Source of the DNA: Neonectria sp. B-13
Lineage: Eukaryota > Ascomycota > Sordariomycetes > Hypocreales > Nectriaceae
Length of the DNA stretch: 64,000 nucleotides
Assembly: GCA_002682825.1 (NCBI GenBank)
Contig: NOKP01000003.1
Coordinates: 1,116,001 to 1,180,000, forward strand
Reading direction: 5' to 3'
The position numbers and the translations under genes are program-made. This document shows, piece after piece, positions 48,298 through 59,795 of the stretch (within the stretch, counting starts at the first letter, position 1; the number at the start of each line of letters is the position of its first letter). The notes beneath the pieces are model-generated. The model had not been told where the DNA came from and made no database searches. It saw nothing but the letters and a program-made list of their open reading frames with translations.

Positions 48298-49131
48298 ATG
48301 GCAATCAAAGCGGAGCAGCCACAGCCTCAACTCATTCACGAGCGGCTACAGCTGACGGTAGACAAGACCGCCTTGGACGTCGCGGTCGTCCGGCGTGAAG
48401 GCACGCTCATTCCCATCCTATTTCTTCACGGTTGGGGAAGCACCAAGGAGGACTACATCGACATTGGCCTCAACAAAGCTTTTCAAGGGCGCCCCTTCAT
48501 TGCATACGATGCCCCCGGCTGCGGGAAAACCTTCTGCGATGACCTTTCAAAGCCGAATATCGAATTCCTCGTCAAGACGGCGCAAGCTGTACTCCAACAT
48601 CTAGGAGTCAAGAGGTTTCACCTCGTCGGTCACTCAATGGGTGGCTTGACCGGCCTAGAGCTAGCACATCAAGCTCCCCATGCCGTCGCCAGTTTCATCA
48701 ACATCAAAGGCAACCTGGCGGCCGAGGATTGCTTCATCACCCGCCAACTACTCGGATATCCTGAAGCAGAGCCCAACAAGTTTCTCGACGACTTTATCGA
48801 GCGCACGCTGCAATCGCCATTCTACGCAAGTGGAATATATGCAGCCGGCTTGCGTGATCGAGTAAGGCCCGAGGCCATCAAGGGGATCTTCGAATCAATG
48901 GTGGAACTTTCTGACAACGGTGACCTGGTAACCAAGTTCATCTCAGCGCCTTTCCCGAAGATGTTTATGTTTGGCGAGCAGCATGCCACCTTGACGTATC
49001 TGCCGGTTCTTGCTTCCAACGGTGTGGAGCTTGCAGAAATTTGTCGTGCTGGACACTTTCCAATGTATTCTAACCCCGTCGCCATGTGGGACGTTGTCTT
49101 GGGGTTTCTCAGCAGGGTAGAGATTGGTTAG
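48298..49131 (+). CDS. Alpha/beta-hydrolase fold protein, intronless
   Basis: Serine hydrolase of unknown substrate. Starting at the first ATG (48298) it has 277 aa; the frame is open nine bases further upstream but with TTG only. Oxyanion strand ILFLHGWGSTKEDY, strand IAYDAPGCGKT, nucleophile elbow LVGHSMGGLTG, and the His in RAGHFPMYSN near the C-terminus are present. The acid lies in the region around FMFGEQHATLTY, where the usual Asp is not obvious, so the triad needs checking by alignment. It lies downstream of the P450 in the same orientation, 635 bp apart. It could act on the product of that enzyme or belong to another pathway. Confidence 0.82.
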   Translation: MAIKAEQPQPQLIHERLQLTVDKTALDVAVVRREGTLIPILFLHGWGSTKEDYIDIGLNKAFQGRPFIAYDAPGCGKTFCDDLSKPNIEFLVKTAQAVLQHLGVKRFHLVGHSMGGLTGLELAHQAPHAVASFINIKGNLAAEDCFITRQLLGYPEAEPNKFLDDFIERTLQSPFYASGIYAAGLRDRVRPEAIKGIFESMVELSDNGDLVTKFISAPFPKMFMFGEQHATLTYLPVLASNGVELAEICRAGHFPMYSNPVAMWDVVLGFLSRVEIG

Positions 49132-49333
49132 TCGTTGAATGTGATGGGCAATGGGCAATAGGCAATAGGCAAACACTGAGACCTTCTTAATTTAGCTCCT
49201 GACATATACATAAATCATGAAAGAATTCCAATTTCGAGACCAAATATTCCTTCTTCGCAGATGCCTCGTTCTCTACACCACCATGTGCAAGTAGTAAGCA
49301 CGTCTTCAACTTCCACAAGACACCTCATCTGCC

Positions 49334-50116
49334 CTACAGCGCAAAAACAAAAACAAGACTAGCACCAAGCAGCAGACCCGAAACGCCTAGATCTCGTGTG
49401 ACTTTGGAACTCGCCGAACAACTTCCATTATCGCCTTTGCTTTTTGACGACTTGCTCGAATCCGATCCATCGCTGCTCGAATCTGAACTGCTGTCGCTAC
49501 CCGATCCACCGCTGCTCGAGTCTGAACCGCTGCCGCTACCCGATTTACCGCTACTCGAGTCTGAACCGCTGTCGCTACCCGAGTGACCTGTGGTCTTCCG
49601 CTTGCAGAGCGCTGAGCCATTGTTGTCGTTGTTGTCGGTCTCCGCTGCGTCCTTTGCTGTCGAGGTCTTTGAGCTGGACGTCTTGGAGGTTTTCTTCTCC
49701 ACGTGGAGCACGGTGATGGCCGTCATCCACGAAGAGCTTTCGCGGGAGTTCAAGGTGGTGGTGGATTCATCGTCCGAAGCGGCTGTCTTGGTGGCACACA
49801 CGGCCGACGAGCCAAGTTCGCAGTCGTACGTGGCAGCTCCGATCTTGACGTCCATTTCGGAGGCGCCGTAGGTGACAGTTACGCCGTTGAAGGGGCCATC
49901 GCAGCTGTACGGGGACGAAAACGCAGTCTGGCAGGCAAGGAGATACTCGGTCCTAGAGGACACTTCTGTGATAACGGAGGCGTATATTCTAGAAGCGCTG
50001 CCTGTGGAACGAGAGGGAAGAAATATGGTCTTAGTAGACGTGCGAGTTGTGGAAGCTGCCTCAGCCAGCGATGCCGCAAGGGCGAAGAGGGTCAATGTTG
50101 CTGTCGATTGTCGCAT
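49334..50116 (-). CDS. Ser/Gly-rich GPI-anchored cell-surface protein
   Basis: A 260-aa intronless protein. Signal peptide about residues 1-20 (MRQSTATLTLFALAASLAEA). A small N-terminal domain of about 110 residues has several Cys (LLACQTAFSSPYSC, ATYDCELGSSAVC). A linker with KTSKTSSSKTS leads to a low-complexity region of repeats such as SGSDSSSG and SDSSSDGSD. The C-terminus is GVSGLLLGASLVFVFAL, a GPI-attachment hydrophobic tail, with a likely omega site in GSCSASS. The repeat is imperfect and acidic. It is probably a cell-wall or membrane-surface protein; no enzymatic motif is present. Confidence 0.8.
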   Translation of the reverse strand: MRQSTATLTLFALAASLAEAASTTRTSTKTIFLPSRSTGSASRIYASVITEVSSRTEYLLACQTAFSSPYSCDGPFNGVTVTYGASEMDVKIGAATYDCELGSSAVCATKTAASDDESTTTLNSRESSSWMTAITVLHVEKKTSKTSSSKTSTAKDAAETDNNDNNGSALCKRKTTGHSGSDSGSDSSSGKSGSGSGSDSSSGGSGSDSSSDSSSDGSDSSKSSKSKGDNGSCSASSKVTRDLGVSGLLLGASLVFVFAL

Positions 50117-52382
50117 CCTGTCGTCGTACCACGTCGGATTCGAGAAGCCACGCCCAGGAACTAGCGAGGGAGAACGGACTCTTCTCTCTATTTATAAGAT
50201 GAACTAATTTATGCTTACCTGTTTAGCACCATGCAGCAGTGTGCCGCTCGCCATGTTGCATCCCCCCATAGCCCCATTGGAGGCCGACCAGCTCAGCGTG
50301 CTGGGGTCTCTGGCGAATCACCTTCAGGATGCATCAGTCGACTAATTTCAGCTGTGCCACCGTCCAAGCAGGGGTGTCAAAGGTCTGCAGCTTGCGGTTT
50401 TTTTTTGGAGGTGAGGTGAGAAACTAAGTCGCATCGCAGCTGCAAATATCGCACTTGGTTGGTGTCTGGGAGGAGACTGTCAGAAATCCTACCCCGTTTG
50501 GGGAGCATCAATACTAGATGTGCTCTACTGATCTGCCTATCAAGGCACATACTTGCCTGCAACGCTGATCAATGCGTTGTCCCAGCAGTCAGCTTGCATT
50601 TCGTACCCGAAAGAGCTCCTAATTACTGTACAAACCCCGGACCAAATCGACACAAGGTTCCATCCACATCTGCACAGTCATCAAGATGAGGGCATATCTA
50701 ACGAACAACTTGTTGGTACAAGGATGTAAATTGTTTCATGTCTCCACTTTCCTCACAGCCGAACGATTATAAACAGGGTCAAATGACGCACAAGCATGGA
50801 TACGATGTTTGATAGCCTCGTCGTCAACTGGGTCATAGGGAGAAAAGTCGTAAAGCACGGTCTGTTAGCAAGTCTTGATCTGCTTGAAGTTTTGATAGAC
50901 CGACCAGGTTCCCGAGCTTAGCCCGGAAACACCGCATCGCTCGGGCGGTATCGAGATCGCGGCAGTATGGGCTACACCCTGTCTGGCTCCTGGTCTTCAC
51001 ATGGCTACATTGGCGGACATCAACAGGCCAGCAGCCCCGAGTACCGTCGTGAACCAGGATAGAGCCACCATGGTTGAGCAACGGGCCCCTGGTGGAGACC
51101 TTAATAACTGAAAGGATGGTAGGAATGGCAAGGTTAAGAAATGGGGGAAAGGTAAGTGAAGGATACAATTTATGGAAATTTTCAAAGAGACAGAGGAACT
51201 GTTGAGCGGTTTTTGTACTCTCTCGGAGTTCTTCCTCCTTGCTTTAATCCGAACTCGCCTCAACGCTCAATTCACCGTCTTACTTCATCACAAGGCATAC
51301 GAAGCCGAAGCCAAGCCCAATTCACTCTTGTTGTCAATTGCTAATCCACACCTCAGATGGTTGTCGGCCACACCCTTCTCCCGAGCATCCTAGGTGATTA
51401 AAGATAGGCAGTAGTAATGCTATCATCACCAACAGACATCGGTACGCGTACCGATAGCCTCATGTATCAGCTACATTTCCACTGAGCGTACACTAACCCG
51501 AGGAGGTCTTAGTAGCCCCCAAGCCCCTAAAACTAATCCTATTCCTGACAAACCGGCAACTTGGGCTTCACGCACTGGGATGTTTACCAGACAGAAACTC
51601 TCTTCATTTTAAATTAAACAATGTATCAGATACCTAGTAGTAAACTAGGAAAGGGTAGGTTGCAGCTTAGAAGAGTAGTGCGAGATGGAGCAAAAGGTCA
51701 TTCGAATTACGACAGCTGATGGTCCTCGTATTATGAATGTCTCTTACTGGCACTCCTTGTGAGTTTAGTTGAAAGCCTCGGCAGCTGTTGGTCTGTTGGT
51801 TCCTTGACTCAGCCAGACTACTACCAGGCATACTGTCGGGCTGCACGGGTGATACCAGGCACGGCAATAGTTTAGGTTTGAGAAAGAAATAAGCTTGATT
51901 ATACTGCGTGCCCGTGCAGAATGTACAGGCATTGCCAACAGGGATATATATGCTGTGCAGCACCCACAAAAGCCACTTTCTATTGCACCTGACTTACACC
52001 CAACAAGGTTAAATTCCGCGCTCTCGACAGGCACATTGCAACGGCAGAACCAATCAGTAACTCAATCATGTGAGGTGCTTTGATAGTGATCATCATTCAG
52101 GAAACCAGGTTGAGCCTTACGTGTGAACGTTGTACTTCTTCCAACATTCGAGGTATCCTTAGAGCTGGGTATACTCTAGCTGATGAGCTATGAGAACAAA
52201 CACAAATGTACTTTCCGATCAATAAAAATGGTTCTCTCATGACCGCTTTGCGAGGCACCTGACCAGCCGGTCCGGAAATAGCGAAAGAGAAAGAAGGTGC
52301 AGACAGAGAACTACAGTACATAGAGGAAAGTACATGCAGGAACTGAAAAGAAACCAAACCACCAACAGGATGAAGAGCATGT
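50117..52382. other. Long spacer with a possible decayed gene
   Basis: No intact gene. The best candidate is on the minus strand at 50736-51060: a frame ending VLYDFSPYDPVDDEAIKHR, then CASFDPVYNRSAVRKVET and a TGA. It is not recognised. Upstream (50860-51060) another frame reads RAMRCFRAKLGNLVGLSKLQ. They cannot be joined with a clean intron. The rest is AT-rich spacer with short spurious frames. Confidence 0.35.
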
Positions 52383-53213
52383 TCACATCAGAATGTAACA
52401 CAGCCCGCCGAGTGCAGCGGTTACGCATGCCGCACCGCAGACAACCAGGCGCTGCGCAGCACTCTCGTCATCTTCGGATGGGCAGCTGACTGGTGGGTTC
52501 GTGGCAAGGCACGCCCGAGACGTGATGGCTGAAGAGATGCTTGACGCAACCGCGGCATCTATCTTGACCTGGCAAGGGTCCGGCGTGGGAGCGGCGGATG
52601 CGATAACTACACAGGATTCACCGCCATCCCAGTCGCCCCACGAAGCGGGGACCTCCAGCGTGTCTGTAATGTTGATAGCGACTCCTGGAGAATCGGAACA
52701 GGTCTCCTTGTTGGTTGCGGCAATGAGATCAACCTTCTGCGACGAGTTTTTGCTGGTGGTGAAGACGAGAGTACCACCCGCGCTGTTGCCCTCGAACTCG
52801 GGGTAATTAGATAGGTCAGCAGGGTCCTCGCTGCAGTTGCCCCACCTCAGGCGCCAAACAATCATCCAACTACCATCAGTGTCAAATGGATGGTGAAAGC
52901 CGCGGTATGCAAAGTAAGGGTCTTGGGTGGAGGAGTTGACCCATCTCAGGTCCCAGGAGGCGCTGGCGGCAGACTCGCTGAAGTTGTTGCGGTCCCACAC
53001 GTTCAACGAAATCTCAGCGATGAGGGGGTGCGTGAAAACGGGGTTTTGGACAGCAAAGACGATGGGCATGAGCGGTGATGGCGCATACGTCTCGTTGTGC
53101 GGGAACACCAAGTCGACTTCTAGGATGCTCGGAGTCTTGCTTGTGGCGGCCTCGACGGCGGTCAGGAGGAACCAACAGGCCAGGGAGGTCAGCCGGCGCG
53201 AGAAGGCCAGCAT
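52383..53213 (-). CDS. Secreted DUF7136-type fungal protein, intronless
   Basis: The first ATG (53213) gives 276 aa. A signal peptide (MLAFSRRLTSLACWFLLTA) is followed by ILEVDLVFPHNETYAPSPLM, the hallmark start of the fungal DUF7136 family, then PIVFAVQNPVFTHPLIAE, WDLRWVNSSTQDPYF and GSWMIVWRLRWGNCS. N-glycosylation sequons occur in several places. Cys residues are spread through the C-terminal half. The final hydrophobic stretch (CGAACVTAALGGLCYIL) could be a GPI signal or a C-terminal membrane segment. Function is unknown in the family, which is common in plant-associated and saprotrophic ascomycetes. Confidence 0.75.
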   Translation of the reverse strand: MLAFSRRLTSLACWFLLTAVEAATSKTPSILEVDLVFPHNETYAPSPLMPIVFAVQNPVFTHPLIAEISLNVWDRNNFSESAASASWDLRWVNSSTQDPYFAYRGFHHPFDTDGSWMIVWRLRWGNCSEDPADLSNYPEFEGNSAGGTLVFTTSKNSSQKVDLIAATNKETCSDSPGVAINITDTLEVPASWGDWDGGESCVVIASAAPTPDPCQVKIDAAVASSISSAITSRACLATNPPVSCPSEDDESAAQRLVVCGAACVTAALGGLCYILM

Positions 53214-54494
53214 GATGCTAAGCACTCCAGAAAGAAGGCCCCGGGGGTGGGAATTAATCAAGTTGAGACTAACAGCTCAGAAGAAGGGCTCGCGAGGGCC
53301 TGACTGGAATTCTTGTAGTCGGAGGCTGATGTGATGATGGATAAAAGTCTCCTGTATACTTTTGTCGCGGCAATAAAACATCAAGCCCGAATAGAAACAC
53401 GACATCTCCACTATTGGTTGCCCCTTGTATTTCTGGTCTGGGGTGTGCCAGGGGGATGGCCGGTCAGCCGTCTTGGCATTTTATCGCATTTTACTGGCAC
53501 TCTGTTCATTCAGCCTTGTTGGCAGTTGCTTAAACCCCTGCTCATATTAATTCATACTACTTATACAACTTACAGTAAGCATCATGATGGTTTCCTAGGG
53601 TGCCTACTTCCACAATGGCTTTCAACTAGGTCCTCGGACCACAAGGACTCACCCCCTGTGCCTTGTTCTATCTAGCAAGAACTAGAGTCTTTCGAGACTT
53701 TATAGACAGGCGATACGTCAAGGTGAGAAGAGAAAAAGTACAAGATCTGGGGTTTAATGTGGTACGAACCGCAATATATCTTTCGACGATACCAGAATCA
53801 TTCCATACGCAAATGCTACGAATATAAATAGATATGAGAGGTGGGTTGACCTTGTAACAGTTTCCTCTTTAGGCACGAGTCTCTGACTCATGATGATAAC
53901 GACGACTGGGAGCCCGACTGACAAAGGTTGAACCTGCCACGGCCACTCGAGTACCTCAGACGGAGACATCCTACACCTCCGAAAATATTTCATCGAAGGC
54001 TTCCACTGCTTCAAAGTTAGTACCTCCAAGCCGTCTACATCCATGTCGTCTCAAACTTCCAGTGCCTAGTCAAAAAAGGCTCAGCTAGTTCAAATAAGGT
54101 TCCAATTTATTATTACGTCAAACATTGACAATTTTAACTTCCTCAGTCATATAGGCAACTACTAATCTCAGAAAATCAGCTCACATAGGTCAGCGTATTG
54201 CATGAGTAAAGCTGTTGATGTAGTCTACCGCCGCAAAACAATTCACACTGAATCAGCATGTTTTCACTCAAGCATATGTTTTTCCTCTTTCTAAGGCATC
54301 TCAATTCATGGGTATCACGGAGGCTACTTGCCACTTCTCTAAGGGATGCCCTATGTTCTAGACTAACAAGCGATAAAGCATTGGACACTCCAATCCTTCT
54401 TTCTTCTAATAATAAAACGTCCTGCCTCAACAACTCATTGTTGTTAGACTATTCGACTCAAACCGAATCAACTCAAGACTGTGTCCTTAGATGT
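53214..54494. other. Spacer between the DUF7136 gene and the hexose transporter 3' end
   Basis: Nothing supported. Several short frames on both strands have no domain. The stretch 53540-53580 is AT-rich and 54400-54490 is the transporter 3' flank. Confidence 0.45.
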
Positions 54495-56247
54495 TCAAAG
54501 GTTCTTCTTGTCACCCTCATTCTCAAAGGTTCGTCCCTTCTCAGAGCTGGAATCAACTGGTGGGTCTTCGGCGCTATCATCCGCAGGTGCCTTTTCAGTC
54601 AAGGCCCCCCGGCTAGCGGTATCGAACAGGCCAAGGCGAATGGCCTCCGCCTCGACCTCTTCCTGAGTAAGGAACGGCATCTCCTTGGCGGCCTTGACGT
54701 AAGAAATGTTCTCGACGTAACCCTTGGCAAAGATGATGTCGATCTCCTCGAGAGAACGGTTGGCGGTCTGGTAAAAGTCAGTTGCGATTCTCTATGACTG
54801 GTTCGGCTCTTTTGAAAACTTACCTCGGGGTAGAACAGGTAGAGGACGGGGAAGAAGCAAGCGTTAACAACCGCGAAGAACAGATAGGTTCCCCAGCTGA
54901 TGCGCTTGATCATAATAGGCACCACCATGCTGTGCTCTTTGTTAGTAACGTTGCTGAAACACCATCAAGTGAGGAAACTTACACAATGAGGAAATTGAAC
55001 AGCCAGTTGGTGCAAGTCGAGACGGCGTTGGCCTTGGATCGGGTCTTGAGAGGGTTGATCTCGGCGGGGTAGAGCCAAGGAAGAGGCAACCAGGTGGCAC
55101 CAAACGAGGCGATGTAGGTGAAGAGACCGACGGCAGCGCCCCTGGCAGCGGCTTTGGTGCCAGGGATCAAACAGGAAAAGACAAGAACCATGGACAACAT
55201 CTGGCCGGCAGTGCCCCAGAGTAGAAGCTTACGGCGACCAACTCGCTCAATGAGGAACCATGAAGCCGTGGCGAAGATGCTGTAGACAATCATGTTGACA
55301 CCACCCAGCAGCAGAGACATGTTCTTGGTCTCGCCAATGGACTCCTGGAAGAGAATAGGGAAGTAGTAAATGACAGCGTTGCATCCACCGACCTGTTGCA
55401 TGAACTGGGCACCGGAGCCGAGAAGCATACGGCGGAAGTGCTGAGTCTTTCCGTTGGTGAAGAGGGCCTTGACGGGTGTGCTCTTCTGTCCGGAGAAACC
55501 TGAGGCGCGGATGGAGTCAAGGATGACATCTCGCTCCATCTTGGTCTCATGGCTGTCGATTTCGTAGCCACGGATAGCGGCAATGACCTTCTCGGCATCT
55601 TCGTATCGCTCGTGGGTGAGCAGCCATCGGGGAGACTCGGGCAGCCAGACCATGGAGATGGAGAGGATCAGACCAAAGAGGATCTGGAAGGCAATGGGGA
55701 AGCGCCAGACGAGGTCAGCGTTTCCGTATGAGGCACCGTAGTCGATCCAGTACGCGATGAGGGTACCGAAGGCGATGACGCCACCTTCGATACAGATGAG
55801 AAGACCACGGTTGGAGGTTTTACTGCATTCGGCCTGGTAGGTAGGGATGGTCGAGGTGTTGATGCCGTTTCCGACACCAGTGATGACACGACCGATGATG
55901 AGCTGTGCGAGCTGTTGGTGACCTTTGACACAGCTGATTTGGATGAGGACGCCCAGGATCATAATGATTCCACCGAGGATCATGGCTCTTCGGCGGCCCA
56001 GGAGATCGCCGACGGCGAGAATGAACATGGCGCCCATCAGGCAGCCGATTTCGTAGATGGCCGTGACGAGACCCTGCATCGTCTCGCCGTAGGTTGCCGG
56101 GAAGTAGTCGTTGAATTCAGGAGCAGAGATGATACCGCTCATGACTCCTTGGTCGTAACCGAAGAGGAGGAAGCCCGTCGTGGCCACCGTGGAGATGGCC
56201 AGCGACAGGCGGTTCCCAGAGAAGCCTGCAAAGGTGGGAGGCGCCAT
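54495..56247 (-). CDS. MFS hexose-type sugar transporter, 3 exons
   Basis: Sugar:proton symporter in the plasma membrane. Exons are 56247-54983, 54929-54824 and 54767-54495, giving 547 aa; the leader MLLLLLWHP upstream lacks an ATG. Family motifs are FGYDQGVMSGII (TM1), GDLLGRRRAMILG after TM2, PTYQAECSKTSNRG (TM4-5 loop), WLPESPRWLLTHERYEDA after TM6, QQVGGCNAVIYYFP (TM7 substrate region), ERVGRRKLLLWG (TM8-9) and YPETANRSLEEID after TM12, where the last splice joins YPE to TANRSL. The C-terminal tail of about 80 residues is acidic. A broad hexose or pentose specificity is likely. Confidence 0.94.
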
Positions 56248-56760
56248 GCTGGGCAGTTGTAAAGGGCAAAAGGCAAGCCTAGGATGCCAAAGAAGTAGTA
56301 GTAGCAAGCAAGTCCGGCTGTGCTTGATGAAGGGGTATCGACTTGTAAAGCAGAATAATCATAAAGCGCTCGATGGAGGGTCAAGCTCAGGCTTGTTATA
56401 TAGAAAGAAGGAGGGGAAAATGGAGCTTTCACAAGCCGGGAAGCACCTGGTTCGGGTTCATATACCTATGACTTGGGCGGCAAGGACAAGGAAGGACAAG
56501 ACGAATAAAAAGCTGGAAAATCTCTTTAACACGGAAGTTCATGGGACGACCCACAAGGATAACCATGTCTGAAGATGATCTTCTCCCATGACGTTGGTCG
56601 TCGTTGACGCAGGTTGGCCCGCGAGAGTTGTATCGCCAGGGGTCCAACTCCAGTCTCCAGTAGTTACTCCACCAGTGGGGACAACCCGCAAAGTGGAAGT
56701 GGAAGCTCGGCCGGGGGGCAGCGAGTTCATGAATCGTGCGGGCCAGTGGAGGACAGTGAA

Positions 56761-56873
56761 GGGCACAGGCGGCCCAGTATTCATTATCAATGGGTACAGG
56801 AGACCCAGTATTCGCTCCGCGCCCCAGTGTTCAGTGTCAAAGGGGCACAGTGACCCCAGTATCCAATTATCAA
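56761..56873. repeat. Imperfect repeat array of about 30 bp units
   Basis: Units at 56761-56790 and 56791-56820 are 30 bp each and share the core GGGyACAGG-N3-CCCAGTATTC. Partial or diverged units at 56821-56840 and 56841-56873 share CCCCAGT and TATCAA. The pattern TACAGG/CCCAGTATT with TATCAA recurs through all four. Confidence 0.65.
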
Positions 56874-57645
56874 AGGCGCTGTAGGCCAGTGAAAGCCGGT
56901 CAGGGTCAAGAGCCGAGGACGTTTTCTCGCCGATCCTCCGTGTCGTCATTCCCGTGCCGCCAGCCGCTCCGCGAAAACCGCCCTACCGCTGGTTGTCCGA
57001 GATCTGCCAAGCCGGACCAAGTCCACATGGATTGCCCCACACGCCCCAGAACTAACGGCTTTGCTCGGTGTTACTGTTTGCCTTAGTCGGACAATGACGT
57101 AGAGGCAAAACAGCAAACGGCAAACATCGAACCATTTGGATTATTTTCTGGAGATGGGGTGCATCCTTCCAGCGAGCGGCTTTCTATCAAAGGTGGGCCG
57201 ACCCCTTGTTCGCGGAGCACGAACGGGTCTGGCAAGAGACTGACGAGAAAGCACGAGCGAGCACAAGCCTGACAAGGAAAACCCCGCGTCTGATCTCAGC
57301 AACTCGGCTGTCCAAAAAAAAAAAGATCGCCTCGGCAGGTGAAAGAACGCGGGTGGTTTACTTTAATCTTAAAACGCGAAGGGTCCTTTGCAGGGTGTTT
57401 TTCGCTATTATTCATCAATACTATGTAGAAAACTTGCACCTCGACCCCCAAATCACACGTGTCACGGCTGACAATGGTAGAAAAAAATATCCCCCTTCTC
57501 TACTCCCAGTTTTCTGTTCATTTGCATCGTCGCTCATCGCGGTAACTTTGCACGAGCAGCACTCCACACGCAGGCTGATTATTATCGTCCAAACCCACTG
57601 TATGCGCACCAAAGGAACGAACCCATCACGGATGTCTCATGCCTG

Positions 57646-57683
57646 TGGAGCCGCCGTGGAGCCCTGGAGCCGCCGTGGAGCCC
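57646..57683. repeat. Perfect 19-bp tandem duplication
   Basis: TGGAGCCGCCGTGGAGCCC occurs twice in direct tandem; within each unit the string TGGAGCC also repeats. A third partial copy (CGGCTCC in reverse) follows. No coding use is seen. Confidence 0.9.
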
Positions 57684-59795
57684 CGGCTCCGTAAATGTCC
57701 CCATGTCTTAAAGTCATGGTTGCCCCGTAGGTGGGCTGGTGGATTTGGTGGGTGAGCGTCCTGACGTACGAAGCACCACATCCCGGCTGACGTCGTAAAC
57801 GGCCAGTCGTCGACGGCCAGCCGTTTGCTGCATTCAGCAGGTCCCCCGACTAGTACCGGTGATAAGGCGAGGCTGACTCGAAATGGCGCTCCGCTTGTTG
57901 CGCATGCGTGTTTATCTCAGCCAAGATGTGGGAACATTCGTGCGCGTAGAGCGCCTCTCCTGTTTCCTCCACGCCGACGACGGGGATCCGACCTGGACGG
58001 TGCTGAAGCCGCACCAACAAGACCCGTAAAATACAGACGGTATCAGCCAACGCACGTCGTAACCGTGGAGTAATTTGTAATTTCGGTTGAAGCCTTACGC
58101 TGGGGAAGCGAGCGTCCCGCTCAACAGCCTATCGTCACCCCGGACTTTGCTCGTGCGTTACGACGCTGCTGTAGCACTGCCTGAGGTCATGTTACTTTCG
58201 ACGCCGCGGGGTCGCAGATGGGGTGGGAAAGTCGCACGTACGGGCGTCCTTAAAGCTGTTGCCTGGAAGTCCAAGGGACACGGACACAAACCGTCTTCTT
58301 TTTCCTCCTTGTCTCTCTCTCTCAGGCGTGACATCCTCGGTGAAGGCGCAAACCGAGGCAATAGATCTGCACGGGCTAAGACATAGTAAGGGGCCACCCC
58401 AACTGCCTAACTGGAATAGATCCCGCTCGGGGAATATCAGTTGTTAAGCCTGGGTAGAAATTAAGTTTGAGAGGCTAGCAAGACAACTCTGTCCATAGAA
58501 GTGGCGTAAGCATGCCGCTTCCCCGTGGTCGCGAGTTGTGATCGACGCGGTGCAGGTGATGGTTAGGTGCGCTCTTGGGCGACGCGAGGATTCAATCACA
58601 TACCAAGTACGTCCAAACAGATAAGCGAGGAAATAGTGTTACACTGTAGTAGTCACGTTTAAAGTCCGGCCAGTCTCATGGGAGGAGTATCAACACAGGC
58701 TTGGGGGTTTGGCCTCTGTTCCTATGGCCTCGGGACCTCGTCTACTTGGGTTTTCTCGAACCGAGGCACAATGCCAGCTGGTGACAACAGCCGAAACCGG
58801 TGGCAGCATATGAATGCACCATCTCCTCGAGAAACAGATGTGTGGACTCTGTAGTGACAATGATTGATCTGCAGTTTCATTTCGTCGAGTCTCGTTATTC
58901 AAAGCCTAGGGCGAATGCAGTAAAATATATGCCCATCAAAGTACTAGGAAAGTTAATAGCCGCCCGCACCGTTGAATTTTGTGGTAAGCACGGAACCCAA
59001 TGTGCGATGATTGATACTCGTCACGTATTGTGTTGTTTTGATCTATTCGATGGGATCAATAATGCAAGTGCAATACCAATAACCTCGCTCCAAAAAACGA
59101 CAATGTCATATTGACATGGGCCCTGCGTAGCTGGCTGGTACTAGCCTTATCTTTTCGAGAGTATCTACCTTCACACGGGTGCTTACTATTCTCGGCACAG
59201 CCCTGCCGAATGCTTGGCTCGAAGGATCCCGTCCAGCCCTCAAATTGATTAGGCTAGCGCTGAGGTAATAAAGTGATGGGCAGCTTCAGTAAAATATGGG
59301 GTGCGACAATAGTTCCCGAAACCATACCTAGGAGCGAGGGATGCGTATAAGTGCCAACAGTTGTCGCGCACATACGGAACAAGAGCTGAGGAGACACCCA
59401 CACGCTTGGGCGTGAGGACGTGTCGAGTTCAGTGCGATGAATCGATGACTGACCAGTCTGATCAGGCACACAAGTCTAGCAAATGGCTTCATCCCCATCA
59501 AATACCATCTACAGAAGCCCAGCCTCAAGGTGAGAGACCATCCCGGATATATCGCCGCATTGAAGAGCATGGGTAAGCTAGGCAGATTCTAGACTTCCGA
59601 TCTTGTTTGCGATCTTGGCCGACCAGGGTGGAAAACGTGGCGTTGGCCAAGACGCTAGGTTCATGCACTGCTTGGAGGCTGAAAGAACATCACGTCGAAA
59701 AAAAGGAATGCAGAGAGCAAGGTAAACTTGGAGTTATTTATTATGGAATTAATTATCGGTCTTGCCAAAAGGCGGTGACAGCTTCAGGTCGCAAC

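Larger units (their letters stand above)
56248..59795. other. 3.5-kb gene-free stretch
   Basis: No gene supported. Contains the two repeats listed separately, GC-rich DNA at 57640-58020 and AT-rich DNA near 58900-59100. Open frames on both strands (such as 57206-57694) have no domain and begin in repetitive or low-complexity DNA. Confidence 0.5.

Noticed and set aside
57206..57694. 162-residue plus-strand frame
   Set aside because: Starts in spacer DNA and ends in a 19-bp repeat; biased composition and no domain.
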